This document shows positions 14,441 to 25,766 of a stretch of DNA of 64,000 nucleotides, in pieces. Origin of the DNA: Powellomyces hirtus (lineage: Eukaryota; Chytridiomycota; Chytridiomycetes; Spizellomycetales; Powellomycetaceae); NCBI GenBank assembly GCA_025526995.1, contig JAHLKG010000001.1, forward strand, positions 868,001 to 932,000, read 5' to 3'. The position numbers and the translations under genes are program-made. The stretch's first letter is position 1; each line of letters begins with the position of its first letter. The notes under the pieces are model-generated. The model did not search any database. It worked only from the letters and a program-made list of their open reading frames with translations, and was not told the DNA's origin.

Positions 14441-14753
14441 TTCGGGAAGGATGCGGATACAGGATCGTCCGGGAGACGAGAAGTGGGAATTGTAATGCTG
14501 GGTTTTGCGCCGACTTGCGTCGGAAAGAAGAAAGCAAGCGCTGCGAGGCCTCGAAACGTTCGCCCTTTTCAAGGCGAACAAATAGTCACGTGAAGCCCTG
14601 CCCTCAAAATTCAGCCAAAATTGCCACGTTCGAGCCGCCCAGCCACTGTGGCACAGCCACAGACACCATTCCTAGTCTCACAGGACTGACGATTTGAGAT
14701 TTGGGAGTATTTCTTTTTGTTTTCGTTTTTAAGTTGCGAAAAAACATACAGGA

Positions 14754-16286
14754 ATGGTCGCTGCAGCCGTCTCAGCCAAGAAAAGACCTCAGGAGCACAA
14801 GGAGATGGTCGCAAATGGGTCGGACTTGGAGGATGCTTCGAGTCAAGTCTCAGAAGGAGAAGCAGAAGCAACCGTCGTCGTGAATGCGGAAACCTCTGCC
14901 GGTATGTTTGAGAAAGGACGCATACGACCATACGTGTGGTAGTATCCTTTCTTTTCTGTTAGTACTGATTTCGCATTGTTTGATTTTTTCAGCTAAAAGA
15001 AAAGATACCGCGGAATTCGTCCGTCTGATAAAGGATTTCAAGGAGAAGCTTGGGGAATTGAAGCTGAGACTGGCTCCCACTTTGGAGAGGTACCTGTCGC
15101 AACCCACCGGAACATCATCAGCGGACGTCTCTAAATGATGTGACTCAATCGTTTAAATGTTTTCCAGTGCAAAGTCTGGCGACATTAGAACAAGCAAGGG
15201 CGTTAGCTTGCTGGAAGTAAAAGTACACAGCATGCTCAGTTACTTGACGAATCTGGCGTTCTATCTACTCCTGAAACTGCACGGTCGCTCGGTGAAGGGC
15301 CACCCGGCCATTGACGAGCTGGTGGAACTGCGAATTGTGATGGAGAAGATCAAACCCCTTGAGCAGAAGCTGAAATACCAGATCGACAAACTTGTGAAGG
15401 CCGCGACAATGCACGAAGATCAGAAGGAAGCGACAGGCGCCAACGGCGAGAGCATTGCAACTGCGATCGGACAAGATCCTCTGAATTTTAAACCCAACCC
15501 GTCAGCCATGTTCGCTCAAGGAAAGCAACAAGCTAACGAGGCCGACGAGGCAGACAACAGCGGTGGTGTTTACCGACCACCGAAGTTGGCTCCCATGCCA
15601 TATGATGAGAACAATCGAAAGAAGACTGGCCGTTTGACCGAACAGGCCAAACAGAAAGCCTCCAGATCCCGTCTCCTTCGCGATTTGCGGTCTCAATACG
15701 ACGACCGGCCGGAAGAAATGACTGCAGAGGGTACCGGGTATGGCGCGTCTGAAGTTGGCGCCAGCAAACAGGATGAGCAATGGGCCGAACGTGAGCGATT
15801 CGAGGAGGAAAACTTTGTGCGATTGAACCTGACTCGCGAGGACAAGAAGCTTCAAAAGAACATTGCTCAGCAGGGCGCACGGTTGCGATTCAACGACGAG
15901 TTTCAGGTATGGTTTTGCTTCCCATCGCAAAGCAGCAGAGCACGGCAGGCTAATAGGTTTTATATCAGGCATTGCAAGAGGACTTTGCGGATCTCGCGAG
16001 CGTCCAGCGCGCTGTTCGGGACGAAGACGAGATCAACTTTGGCGGCAAAAGCGGGGATGTTGTTCATCGGAAAAACCGCCGTGCCGCAGATATTGCCTCG
16101 GGGACGCAGGCCGCCTCCACAAGCAGTCGGAAACGCAAATTCAACGATGCAGCAGAACTCCTTGCCACCGCTGCCCGCATATCGAAAACTCGTGGAGGAG
16201 ACGATGGTTTTGGTCAGCAAGTCGCCAAACGGAAGAAGGCTCTTGCCAAGCTTTCAAAGGGCAAAAGCTCCAAGAAGAGCAAATGA
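14754..16286 (+). CDS. LCP5: Neuroguidin/Lcp5-family U3 snoRNP protein (Sas10/Utp3 domain)
   Basis: Nucleolar factor of the small-subunit processome, needed for 18S rRNA maturation. Exons 14754-14901, 14993-15089, 15168-15906 and 15969-16286 give 433 aa in phase. The Sas10/Utp3 domain covers about residues 50-155 (TAEFVRLIKDFKEKLGELK, then GVSLLEVKVHSMLSYLTNL and HPAIDELVELRIVMEKIKPL). The conserved middle motif GVYRPPKLAPMPYDE is present, as in neuroguidin and Lcp5. The C-terminus is a lysine-rich nuclear tail (KRKKALAKLSKGKSSKKSK). It sits head-to-head with CTP synthase and converges on APN2. Confidence 0.9.
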
Positions 16287-16768
16287 TCGTATTTTACATG
16301 TTGCGCAGACCCATTCCACCTTCCCCCTGTTACCATCGTTGCGCTCCCATCTTCTGTTCATTTTTTTTTTTATTTATTCATGATTTTACATATGCCCTTA
16401 ATCTTACACACTCTGTCGAACATGATACTTGCATAACGTTCGCAGTCCTTCATAATGGACGCTTTACGCGCATCACAAGGTGGTCAAAGCAGGTGTCATA
16501 ACAACGGCAGACCTCTTTTGTAATAGAAGCCGTTGCTGTTATAGTAACGGCTTTCGTGCAAAGAACGCTATAGAGGGCTTTGCCGCGGATATCTCATTGC
16601 CATTCAGATGATATGTGCAGGAAAAGCTACTGTAGGGAAACGGAAGTAACTGGCACTTGTGTGTCTACCGCAATGGGAAACTATGTATGGTATCTACCTA
16701 CCATGTCGCTACAAGGACGACGAGTACACATTCCGGCAATGAGTCGGAACTCAGCCATGTAACTATTG
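16287..16768. other. Intergenic region between convergent genes
   Basis: Contains a T-rich tract just after LCP5 (about 16360-16375), plausibly part of its 3' UTR. A short inverted repeat built on ggcagacctctttt/gccgttgctgttat-type sequence around 16505-16560 is weak. No gene is seen. Confidence 0.4.
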
Positions 16769-19328
16769 TCATGACTTCCGCTTCTTGTCGACTGACCCAT
16801 CGTCCCCGTTTCGATCAGCATTGGGGAGAGTACGTTTTGGCGGTTTAAGCCATTGAAAGAAATTGCACCTGGTTTCGGCAAGCGGTTTCCGGCCTCTGCT
16901 GTAAGCTGTCGACATGATAGCGGATGGATTGTTCTGAGACGATGCCGACGACGTTTGTGAAGATTGGGAGGGAAGCACCACGTTAGCATCGCCAAGCGTG
17001 TCCTCAGCCATCCGCGGGTCGTGCTCTGGCCCGACAGGCCTTGCGCACAGATAGAAGGATCGGCCGCGATTGATGCCCGGTTTGTTCACAGTGAATTGCT
17101 TGGCAGGCTCACGGTGGTAGCAAACTGGCGGAGGGGGTTTATTGAGTAACGTGCGCCATTGAGACGCGGCCGCTTCCGCTTGTCCGTTAGTGGGCACAAG
17201 TAATGCAGCCACGTTCTGCTGAGTTGAGACCGGAGAATGATCTCTGCTTGTGCTTTGTGATGAGGGTGAAACGTCTTTTGACGTCGCACCTAAGTCACCT
17301 GTCAGTGGCGGAATTGGTTCTGTTACTGATGCTGAAGCTGATGAGGTTGATAACGAATTTTGCCCATTCGACTTAGATGTCAAATTTGGTGGTGGCGGTG
17401 CAGCAACTTTTGTGCCGAAGAACGCCGCGATCTTCGGTTGGGAAGGTTTGGCTCCTTTCTTTTTGCCCGCAACTGTCGCGGCTGGCATGAGCGTTTTTCG
17501 GGGACGCGCCACTGACGTAGCAACTTTTTCTGAGACAGGTGCAGCAACGATCGGTACAGGCGGGCCCTTTAAGACCGGTTTCTCTGGTGCAGGTGCGTCC
17601 ACCGAAGTTTCCACATACTCCTGCTCTTCCGCGGCCGCCTTTGCTTGACCATCACGTTCCGCCTTGGGAACGAAGAACGAGCTCAGTTTCTTCTGAGTCC
17701 CCGAAAAGGTTTCCCAATACTTGACGCAAAGCTTCGGTGGGTGGCGCGTCATCTCAAGATTACCCCCTTCCGGTGTCATTGCGCCGCAAATGTCTTCTCC
17801 TGTTTCCGGGTGCACGTCGTGAAAATGGCACGAAACAGGACAGTGATCACTTCCAAGTACTTCCGCTTCTACAGCGCTTTCGCAAAGCCATGGAAGAAGG
17901 CCGTGCGTTATGAGGATATAGTCAATGCGTGTGCCTGAAAAAGTAAGGTGTCGGTGCTTCTTCCATTACGTCGTGATGTAAAGATATTTACCATAGTTGA
18001 CTGGCCTGAACAAGAATCACAATGTTAGCAGCGCGACCTCGCGACGCTTCAGTCAAGACGGAAAAAACGGCCCACAACATCAGATTATCTGTGCCGCTCC
18101 CATCGCATACCTTGCATTGATTAAGGTATTCCAACACGTGAAAGGTTTCTCAGCATCAGGATGCAAAACACGGTATGTATCATGCAAAGGCCCTTTGGGT
18201 TGCACGAGATCGCGCAACCATGTCCGCGCAGGCGTGTCCCAGAATTCGTCGATACCGTGCTCACGCATGGACTTTTTCGGATCGCAATGGTCGCGTGCAC
18301 TGTAGCACGCATTGATCTGCGATGAAATCAGACATCAGATAACATGAGTGACCCTTTCAAGCTAAAAAGGCTGTATGGATAACGGAAATCGTAGGCTTAC
18401 GTCGCCGGCGAGCACCACTTGTCGACCCGCTTCTATAAGGGCGTCAATTCGCATTCGCATTGCGCGGTAGAATCTGATATTGCCAACATGGCTATGAGAT
18501 TGCGACGACCATGATGATCGACTAATCAAGCATTTCACACCTCATCCGGAAAGCGTGCCTGTCTTCGTCTGGATCATCGACGGGAAAGTACGCCTGTCAT
18601 CAGCAGATTGATGAGCGTAGCTCGAAAGCGCACGCGACAATAATCTCAGCCATACATTGATGAGGACAAAAAGCCGGTGATCCGTGATTATCACCCTGCC
18701 CTCCGCGTCCAACTCTGCAAGCTCGGCGGCCGTGAATTCGGAGTACAGCTCTCCATAGCATCCAATCTCCCCATTGATTGCGCTTGATCCGCGTGTACCG
18801 CTGGCACTGCCAGTGAACCCCTCTTCCGCATCGACCGGCGTGAAAGCGGAGCGGACATATGTTGTCGAGCCCGCATATCCATGTCGTTTCTATAACCGGG
18901 CGTTTTTGTGTCTCAGTCGAATTGTTGAGCTTTCCAAAGATTCCGTGAACAGCGTGACTGACACCTTAGGAAACGTGAAGAATGCATCGTACCCAGGGAC
19001 AAGTGCTAGGTCCGAGTCAACGTTGCTCTTAGTGATCTTCATTTCTTGAAAACAGACGATGTCTGCCCCGGTGAAATGTCAATGCGACCCGTTAAATTTC
19101 GCACTTGAGGCAATGAGCATCTCTAAAAGCCGTACCGGCGTTGAGCGTTTCCAAAATCGTAGCATAGCTCTTGTGTTCACACCATGGGTGATATTGCTAA
19201 GGCGAAATTGTCAACGTTTTGCGAGATTTGCTCATTCCCATGTCATGCATCCACTTGTATTCCAAAGTATTAACGGAACCAACCTTGAGGGTGCGAATGG
19301 AGTTCACATTCCAGCTAACAATGCGCAT
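16769..19328 (-). CDS. APN2: AP endonuclease 2 (exonuclease III family, GRF zinc finger)
   Basis: Cleaves abasic sites and trims 3'-blocked ends in base-excision repair. Nine exons join in phase: 19328-19284, 19196-19136, 19062-18965, 18889-18656, 18593-18541, 18473-18401, 18316-18111, a 14-nt microexon 18005-17992, and 17934-16769, giving 649 aa. Catalytic blocks: MRIVSWNVNSIRTLK, IVCFQEMK (metal-binding Glu), VVLAGDINACYS, and GSDHCPVSCHF. The microexon encodes the PVNY part of RPVNYGTRIDYIL, conserved in the family. Two PCNA-box sequences follow (QKKLSSFF and QPKIAAFF). The C-terminus is a GRF zinc finger (VCYHREPAKQF ... GRSFYLCARP ... RCNFFQWL). Length and domain order fit eukaryotic APE2. 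Confidence 0.95.
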
Positions 19329-19698
19329 GTTGCCCCTCTGCTCGCACTATCAATTAGAAGCTACCGTCAAAGCGGCAGATATACGTCGGCAAGGGGGAAC
19401 GTACGAATGGCAGTCAAGCCTGTCTTCCCGCAGCAGCGGAGTCGAATTGATGAGTTCAGTTGCTATTATGATCCTACAGTATCAACGCATGGGGTTGTTG
19501 GACCCCGATAACCTCGCCAGTTCCTTCAGCCGACGCAGACGCGTAGCTGCCCGAGCGAGTCACAATCGAGTCTACAACTTTAAAGCGTGAACCTCCCGTC
19601 AATCTACAGACTTTAGGTATTTAAGAGCAACAACCCGCAACAACGCAGTTTTACAATATAATACATGAGGATCCAATCGTCAGAGAGCAGCGTCTTCC

Positions 19699-20560
19699 CT
19701 ACTCCGCATTGTACTGCCTCAAGCTAGACCTGCCAGCACGCATCATTTCGTCTACCAGCAAGAAATTGCTTGCAATGACGGAGCTAGTAGTAGGGAGGGT
19801 AACGGTGATGTTAGGACGAAGAACTGACCGGTGACAAGGTCGACTTGTGCAAATATCTTACCAAGAGTGCAGCTGTGGACGCGATAGTTATCCCAGATAC
19901 CTTCCGCAACAGGGTCAAGGGTTTCACCCGTGACGAGGTCAATTCCGACGTTGTGCCCAGCAGCGTGCTCCTCCTGCAAGGCAACAAGGACGTCCTGTAC
20001 GTCAAATCCGCCGTTTTGGGACAATAATTTGGGGATGATGAGAACTTCATCAGGTGCGCGTGGAGAGCGACCTGGAACGCAGCGGCTCCCGGAACAAGAT
20101 ATTGGTCCTCGATGGCGTTCGACACTGCACGCAGTCCATCGCGGATGGCCTCATTGATTTGCACGATGGTGTGGGCATTGGGGCCTGAAAGTAATGTCAG
20201 CATCGTACCAATGACGTGAAGACCACAAAAGGTGATTTACTTGATGAGGATCGTCACGGATTGACGGTTCTTGACATCTTCGACAAACGTGAACTTCTCT
20301 TCTCCCAGAACGTGCTCGTACACCAGTCCAGCGTGACCCAGAACCGCAGGGTCCAAGTCCTCAACGGAGTTTTGCGCCGTACCGCCGCAGCACAATTGCA
20401 ATCTGCCCAACAAAATAAGTATCCAAAGTCGCAAGCAGCGCACGTTGCGGTCAGGTACAGATCATCGATGGTGGTGGGTCGGAAGGACCACAGTGAAGTC
20501 GTTGCAGAGTTGATGACATAAGCAGAAACTCGACGGGGCGCTTGGCGTCCTTATCAGTTG
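19699..20560 (-). pseudogene. CCT6: Decayed copy of chaperonin CCT6 (TCP-1 zeta), 3' half
   Basis: Read on the minus strand, fragments follow CCT6 order: a faint N-proximal piece (PRRVSAYVINS), [37 protein letters not shown], an intron still bounded by GT-AG at about 20242-20187, [54 protein letters not shown] and IWDNYRV, then after another intron [20 protein letters not shown] with a stop at 19701-19699. Between LMKF and [12 protein letters not shown] about two dozen family residues are missing and the frame changes. About five residues are also lost after WDNYRV. Introns are kept, so it is not a processed copy. The first half of the gene is absent or unrecognisable. The working CCT6 must lie elsewhere. 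Confidence 0.82.
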
Positions 20561-21539
20561 TGAGGACGCCATGCTGTATGTCACGCTCCCTGTTCCGTGC
20601 GGCCGTCCATGACTCCATTTACCGAAAAGCCCAACCAACCTTCAAAATGTAGTGTTAAGTTGTTCTCATGGACGACGGCCCGCTCCCCGAGAGACGTGGC
20701 GCTGGCGTCCAGGTACCGGATCCAACTGTTACGATCCAACTGTTACGACGGATGGACGCGTACACTTCGCGTGTGCTTTCGCGGTTTCGCTGTAGGGCGC
20801 TGGTAGAAGTGGTATGGGGTAAGACTTCGCTCAAGGGATAGAGGCAGGGAATTTGTCCTTGGCATGTTTGATTTCAGCTTTGGGGCTTGCCGAAGTTGGT
20901 CCTGAGAACCGGAGTTACTTAAGCTTCCGATAAATATCCTTTTGGCCAGCGGAGTTGCCCACTTCGGAAAACCGGGTGCCGACACGGGTATTCCAGCACT
21001 CAGGACCAAATGGTTTACGACCCCGTTGAAAAAATGTTTTCGTCACCCGTCACGAATTGACCATCAATGATGCACGAAACTCGTCTTCAAAGCCACAATG
21101 AAAGAGCAATACTTGGAAAACCACGAAAAAAAGTTTCCATCACCGGTACGAGTTGACCATTAATGATGCACCGTCTCCAAAGCCACAGCGCAAGTGCCGC
21201 TGTCGGAAATCCACTTGTTGCGGCCCACTCGTCTTCGTGTCGCAAATTCGCTTGTCAGTAATTTAGAGTCTGTACCTGAGGTGCGGTCGGAAAGCTGGTT
21301 AGATTGTCGGAAAGCCGCTGACCAAGAGGATATACTTTCAAGCCCTGCCCAGCCATGCTGCCTTGCAGTCTACTCGGCATCTCATCGTCTCGCGCCACCA
21401 GCACTGCCGGTAAAGTGATTGGAGAAAGCCGCTGACCAAGGGGCTATACTTGGAGCCAACTCAAGGCGTGCTGCCTCGTAGTCTGTTCGGCCTGCCAGCA
21501 CTGCTATCCCACACGTCGCGTTGCGATCAAGGCTCACCG
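20561..21539. other. Gene-free stretch with degenerate tandem repeats
   Basis: No gene is recognised. It lies between the CCT6 remnant and the GT8 gene. The right half carries two families of diverged tandem duplications, listed separately. Confidence 0.5.
21029..21495. repeat. Two diverged tandem duplications upstream of the GT8 gene
   Basis: Pair 1: a unit of about 96 bp, with cores near 21029-21092 and 21125-21188. Both read tt-tcgtcac or tt-ccatcac, then gaattgaccatcaatgatgcac or its variant, then aaagccaca. Pair 2: a unit of about 114 bp, beginning gaaagccgctgaccaag at about 21309 and about 21424, followed by atactt, gctgcct and agtct-ttcgg. The second pair runs to the start of the GT8 gene. 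Confidence 0.65.
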
Positions 21540-22704
21540 ATGCTGTGGTTGCCGTCCATGGCCCAGCCCCACCGCCGGACGGTGGTGTGGGTCTTTGCCG
21601 TCGTTCTCATGCTCCTTGCTTTCACCGAGCTTTTGGTAGGCTTTTCGTCAAGACAGAAGGATCGGCGAGACGGCTGCCTTTTAGCAGGCGGACTTGGCGA
21701 CGCAAAGTTGGGAGGCCGTGCGACCGAGCCCTCGCTTGCGACCTCGCTTCCGAATAGCCAAAAAGGATCCTCGCGAAAGTTGGCTTACGTCTTCTACGTC
21801 ACCTCGGACGATTATGCATGTGCTTGCTTGTCGATTATCGACTCTATCAAAAAGGTTAGCGAGAAGCGGCCCGACGTCGACATGGTCGCTCTTGTCACCA
21901 CTGATGTGTTGCAGACCTTGTTGGAGAAACTGCGGAACAACAGCCTGAGAGTTGACCCCGTGGCTGCCGTGGCCACTTCCACCACGGACCCTACTTGGCG
22001 GTATTCGATGACGAAGAACATCGTTTTCAACTTGGCGAAATTCGACCGAATTATAGTCCTCGACTGTGACGGGTAAGACTCGGAATATCGTCTTCATTTG
22101 CCTGACGTGAGTGAGGGTCCTCATCCTTTTGTCCGCTGCTGGTAGCCTCGTCCTCCGATCTTTAGATTTTCTTTTCGACCTTCCCTCTTTCCCAATCTAC
22201 GCTCCACGGGCATATTGGCTGCCTCAACCTTATTTTCAGTCTACCTTCTATGTGCTGGAGCCATCGGCGGCTATGTACGCCGCGCAACGAATCTTTCGGG
22301 AGGCATCAGCTCGGGGCGAAACTGTGTTCGATATGGATGTCGCAAACAAGGCCTTCGCCGACGTCGCTGGGCTCTTACCGGGGTCCATGGCCATCCTCAA
22401 CGGCGATTTTCAAAATTCTGGCGCAGAAATTTCCAAGTCTGACCAACATCTCACAATCAATGAAGCCGCCAATAAAGCTTATTATGTGCACTTCAGCGAG
22501 AGCCCGGGTGGCGGATGTGAGGATGAAACTTCAGCACCGTCTTTGTGACGTATACCCGATACTGACAATATTTGTCCTTTTCTGCAGATGGAAAGCCCTG
22601 GGGGGGGGGGGGGGGGAAGGCGGGTCAAGAATCCGGACTCTCATCCGTTGTACGAGGAACTCTTCCGCCGGTTTTGGGATGCACAAGATAGACTATGTCG
22701 CTAA
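21540..22704 (+). CDS. GT8-family glycosyltransferase, frame broken at a 17-base G run
   Basis: Exons 21540-22072, 22146-22516 and 22588-22704. After a basic N-terminus comes one hydrophobic segment (TVVWVFAVVLMLLAFTELLV), a type II Golgi anchor. The catalytic domain has YVFYVTSDDYACACLS, a DxD motif in IIVLDCDGLVLRSLDFLF, APRAYWLPQPYFQSTFYVL and YYVHFSE, as in glycogenin-like GT8 enzymes. Exon 3 should read GKPW and continue to KNPDSHPLYEELFRRFW with a stop at 22702-22704. The G run 22600-22616 puts GKPW and that tail in different frames; a run one base shorter would align them. This is either a homopolymer error or a real frameshift, so the gene may be intact. Confidence 0.7.
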
Positions 22705-24386
22705 CCTTGTACAGGAGGGGACAAATGCTGCCCCCGTCAGTGTGGGGAGCACTGCAAGCAAGTTCTCCATAGGCTTACCGCGATACCGCGGACCATCCTT
22801 GTGCGTCTTTGCGGCAGCGTCGACTGCATCATCTTCAAGCTATGGCAAATCCTCCTCCCGCCTGGCGAGGATTCGCAGCCTGCATCCAATCCTTCATTCC
22901 ACTCGCTTCCATCACATGGATAGCTCCACCGATCGCAGTGGTTTAGAGGATGTTGAATGCTCCCGCCGGCGCGCATTTCATGTCGGGAGCGATCCTGTTT
23001 CCTCCCTAGTTTTTCTCTTCCATCAGTCCCTGTTCTCGCCCCAAGCAAGCGCACTCGATCGAATATGTGGAGCAGGTGCTTTCCGGGCAATTCTTTCTAT
23101 ATAGCTGGTCAAATTATTTTAGTAGCAGCCCTGTTTCAAACAGCTCCGCAGTTCGGCTGGAGAGATCGCCGCAGATCATTAACCCATGAATATGTACGTC
23201 TAGTTCAATACTGAAAAATTATGTTGGTATTAAATATACTATGTATCTACCTCTCATCTATACAGTATTCCTTTTAATCTTGTTCAGTAACCTGAAAATG
23301 GTATAAAGCAAGCAAAGATAATACACCTGCCCGTTCCACAGCGTTACCTGGTATGAAGAGTTACCTGATCAGGTGAATAACTCGGTTTTGATGCAGAAGG
23401 TAGCACTTGCGCGATGCTTTGGAGCTCGAAATCGCTCACCGATTTGCTATAGTCTTTCCACACGATTCTGCTTGTTTGTTACATATATGACTTACGGCTA
23501 CAGCGAGAAAACCCGACTAGCTCCGACCTCCATTCTGCTTAATCCTCCAATGTTTGTTAAAGGGCGATGACAGCAGATGGGCCTACAAACCCCTCGTTCA
23601 GGAGAACCGATCAATCAGTGGGATAATTCCAGAGGTGTGCAGAGTAGCTGTCAATCGCGCCCACGACACATGCTTGCTTTTGTTTATGCCAGCTTGACGC
23701 AAAGCGCGAGTTGATTGAGCGTCAAGCCGATGTGCAGTGACCGCAATAATGAGTGGTCCACCAGACGTAGCACGCATGTTGCGTATACGAGTAGCGGCGA
23801 CCTACGGATGAGGGGCGAGAGTAAGACAAGCGCCAACAGTGCAACCAGGCCCAACACTTGCGCGACTCAGATCCCCATACATTTGCGGCATAGACAAGTC
23901 CATGAAAATATGGAGAAAGGTCCCCCGGCTGTGCACATGGACACTGCTGATGCACCGTTGCAAGCTTCAAATACGGCGCGCCCTGGTAATATCTTACTCA
24001 AAAAGCCTCAGTAACTCCGCCCGTTGGGCATAACAACAACCGGGGAGGTTCTCATCGCCCTAGGCGACACTTGTGGCGTTGCCCGGCGTCGCACGGCGGT
24101 TTGGGGCAGATCTTCGCGCCAGCTTCTCAGACCTCGAATAAATTTCAACGGACGTTACAGGATGGATCGGCGAAGTGACAAAAATAGATTGGAGAGGCTG
24201 ACACCGCTCAACGATTAACTGGCAAACACTTCGGGTGGAGGGGTCAAAGGCGCCTCGTTTCTTCAAACGCTTTTTACAATCACATTTCTTGCTCTCTTCT
24301 TCTTTCTCGTCCTTCAAATTCAGTCGGGTCTCGTCCTTTCTCCACTTTTCCTCAGCTTTCTCCTTCTCATTTTTTGAACAACGAAA
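22705..24386. other. Long gene-free stretch
   Basis: Open frames here are short, with no recognisable domains and no matching splice sites. The first 400 bases may be 3' UTR of the GT8 gene. I see no RNA gene. Confidence 0.45.
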
Positions 24387-25721
24387 ATGTCCGACGTCCA
24401 AGCCATAGTCCAGGAATTGTCAGAGACGGCTGACATTGCAAGGTTTATGCAATTGATAAGGAAATTTGTTGAAGTGAAGGCTGAGGACCTGAGCCTTGAG
24501 GCGAACATTTTGGGTAGGGCTTGTGTCTGGATTAGTTCCCGCTTTCCAGTATACTCAACCAGATTTACCATTAGCCAAGGTCGGGCAAAGCTTTTCGAAA
24601 TGGAACTTGGCGCAGGTGAAGCGTTACTATCGAATACGCTCACTGCCTGAAGAAGATGAATCCCATAAGCTGCAATTCAGAGTACCATTGCCGAAATCTA
24701 TTATATCAAGAATGATGATTGTGATGGATGACGCGAGCTACTCGCTTGGAAATTTGCGAGAAGGGAAAGAGATCAAGAAGGTTTTCGCGACATTTTCGGT
24801 TAGGAACTCTTGCAATTTCCTCCACGCATGTGGCTTTTACTGAATTGTCACCTCTATAACAGTTATTTAGTGGGCTTGTAGCACAATTTCGAAAATCCAT
24901 TTGTTTGGATCCAGAGGGGAACCTGACCAGTGATGTGTCACAAGGTCGTTGCGATTTCGTCTATCGTACATTAGGTGACAAAATACTGCACCTCGTTGAG
25001 GCGAAACGTGAGAACTACGATCAGGGATTGGCTCAGTTGATGTTAATGCTCGATGGTAAGTTCGCTCCTGGTTGTCCGGACTTATGGAGAACGCAACGCC
25101 AACTCGAAATGTACTACCATTAGCTGCACATTTGAGAATTTGGCCTCGGGCATCCAGCTGGATAAGCTTTTCGGCGTGATCTCTATGGGTTACCAGTTTT
25201 TTCTCGTGTCGTACACTCCTGCCGCAGCACCAGCACATCGCTTCTGCACGATCGTTCGCCGATAACCGTGGGTTATAGCGCAACGCATTCGGAAGCATCG
25301 AAGGAGCATATGTTGCGAACGTTTGGAGAGATCATCTTTGGTGTCTTATATGAAGGCTGGTTGTGTGCCCTAGAGCGCATGAATGAAATGCAAAAGCTGG
25401 ATTATGCGCGACCTACTCTCTCGGCTGATAGTCTCTCGGCTGAACCAGGCAACGCAGTCCCGGACACTCGTATTGTTGACTCCGGCGTAGTGCGGGCTCG
25501 TCGAATCTTGGAGGCCATGAGACGTGTCGATATCACTGCCGAGCGAAGTGAGCAGCGTCTGGACACACTTTTTGGGCGATTGCAGTGAGTAATGACCGCT
25601 CCATTCTTGTTATCTGTGAATTGGATCTAAGCTTCTTCGGTATTGTAGCCGGCTTGCCGCAGCTTTCGAAGATCGTGATATAGACGCAATGGATATTGAA
25701 TCCAGGACAGAGTTAGAGTAG
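24387..25721 (+). pseudogene. PD-(D/E)XK-nuclease-like gene of unknown family, one frameshift
   Basis: Start MSDVQAIVQELSETADIARF. Exons that join in phase: 24387-24513, 24575-24798, 24863-25055 and, less surely, 25090 onward (its 34-nt upstream intron is short). A nuclease-like core is visible: GRCDFVYRTLGDKILHLVEA, then KRENYDQGLAQLMLML, i.e. D, then E-x-K, then a Gln-bearing helix. The frame read as GYQFFLVSYTPAAAP must shift by one base to reach LHDRSPITVGYSATHSEASK, and no acceptable intron does this. A last intron (25585-25648) leads to MDIESRTELE and a stop at 25719-25721. Lineage-specific nuclease-like families, including Crinkler-type effectors, have such cores, but no export signal is visible. 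It could be intact if the shift is a sequence error. Confidence 0.5.
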
Positions 25722-25766
25722 TGAGTTTTCTCCAGGAAAGATACTGGAGAAAACTCACTACTCTAA
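25713..25766. repeat. Perfect 23-bp inverted repeat with 8-nt loop over a stop codon
   Basis: Arms 25713-25735 and 25744-25766 are exactly complementary; the left arm starts ttagagtagtgag and the loop is gaaagata. The left arm contains the TAG stop of the nuclease-like gene. A further direct copy of the left side (agacagagttagagtag, then ttttctcggaaaga) follows at about 25766-25800, giving an A / A-inverted / A order. Confidence 0.9.
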
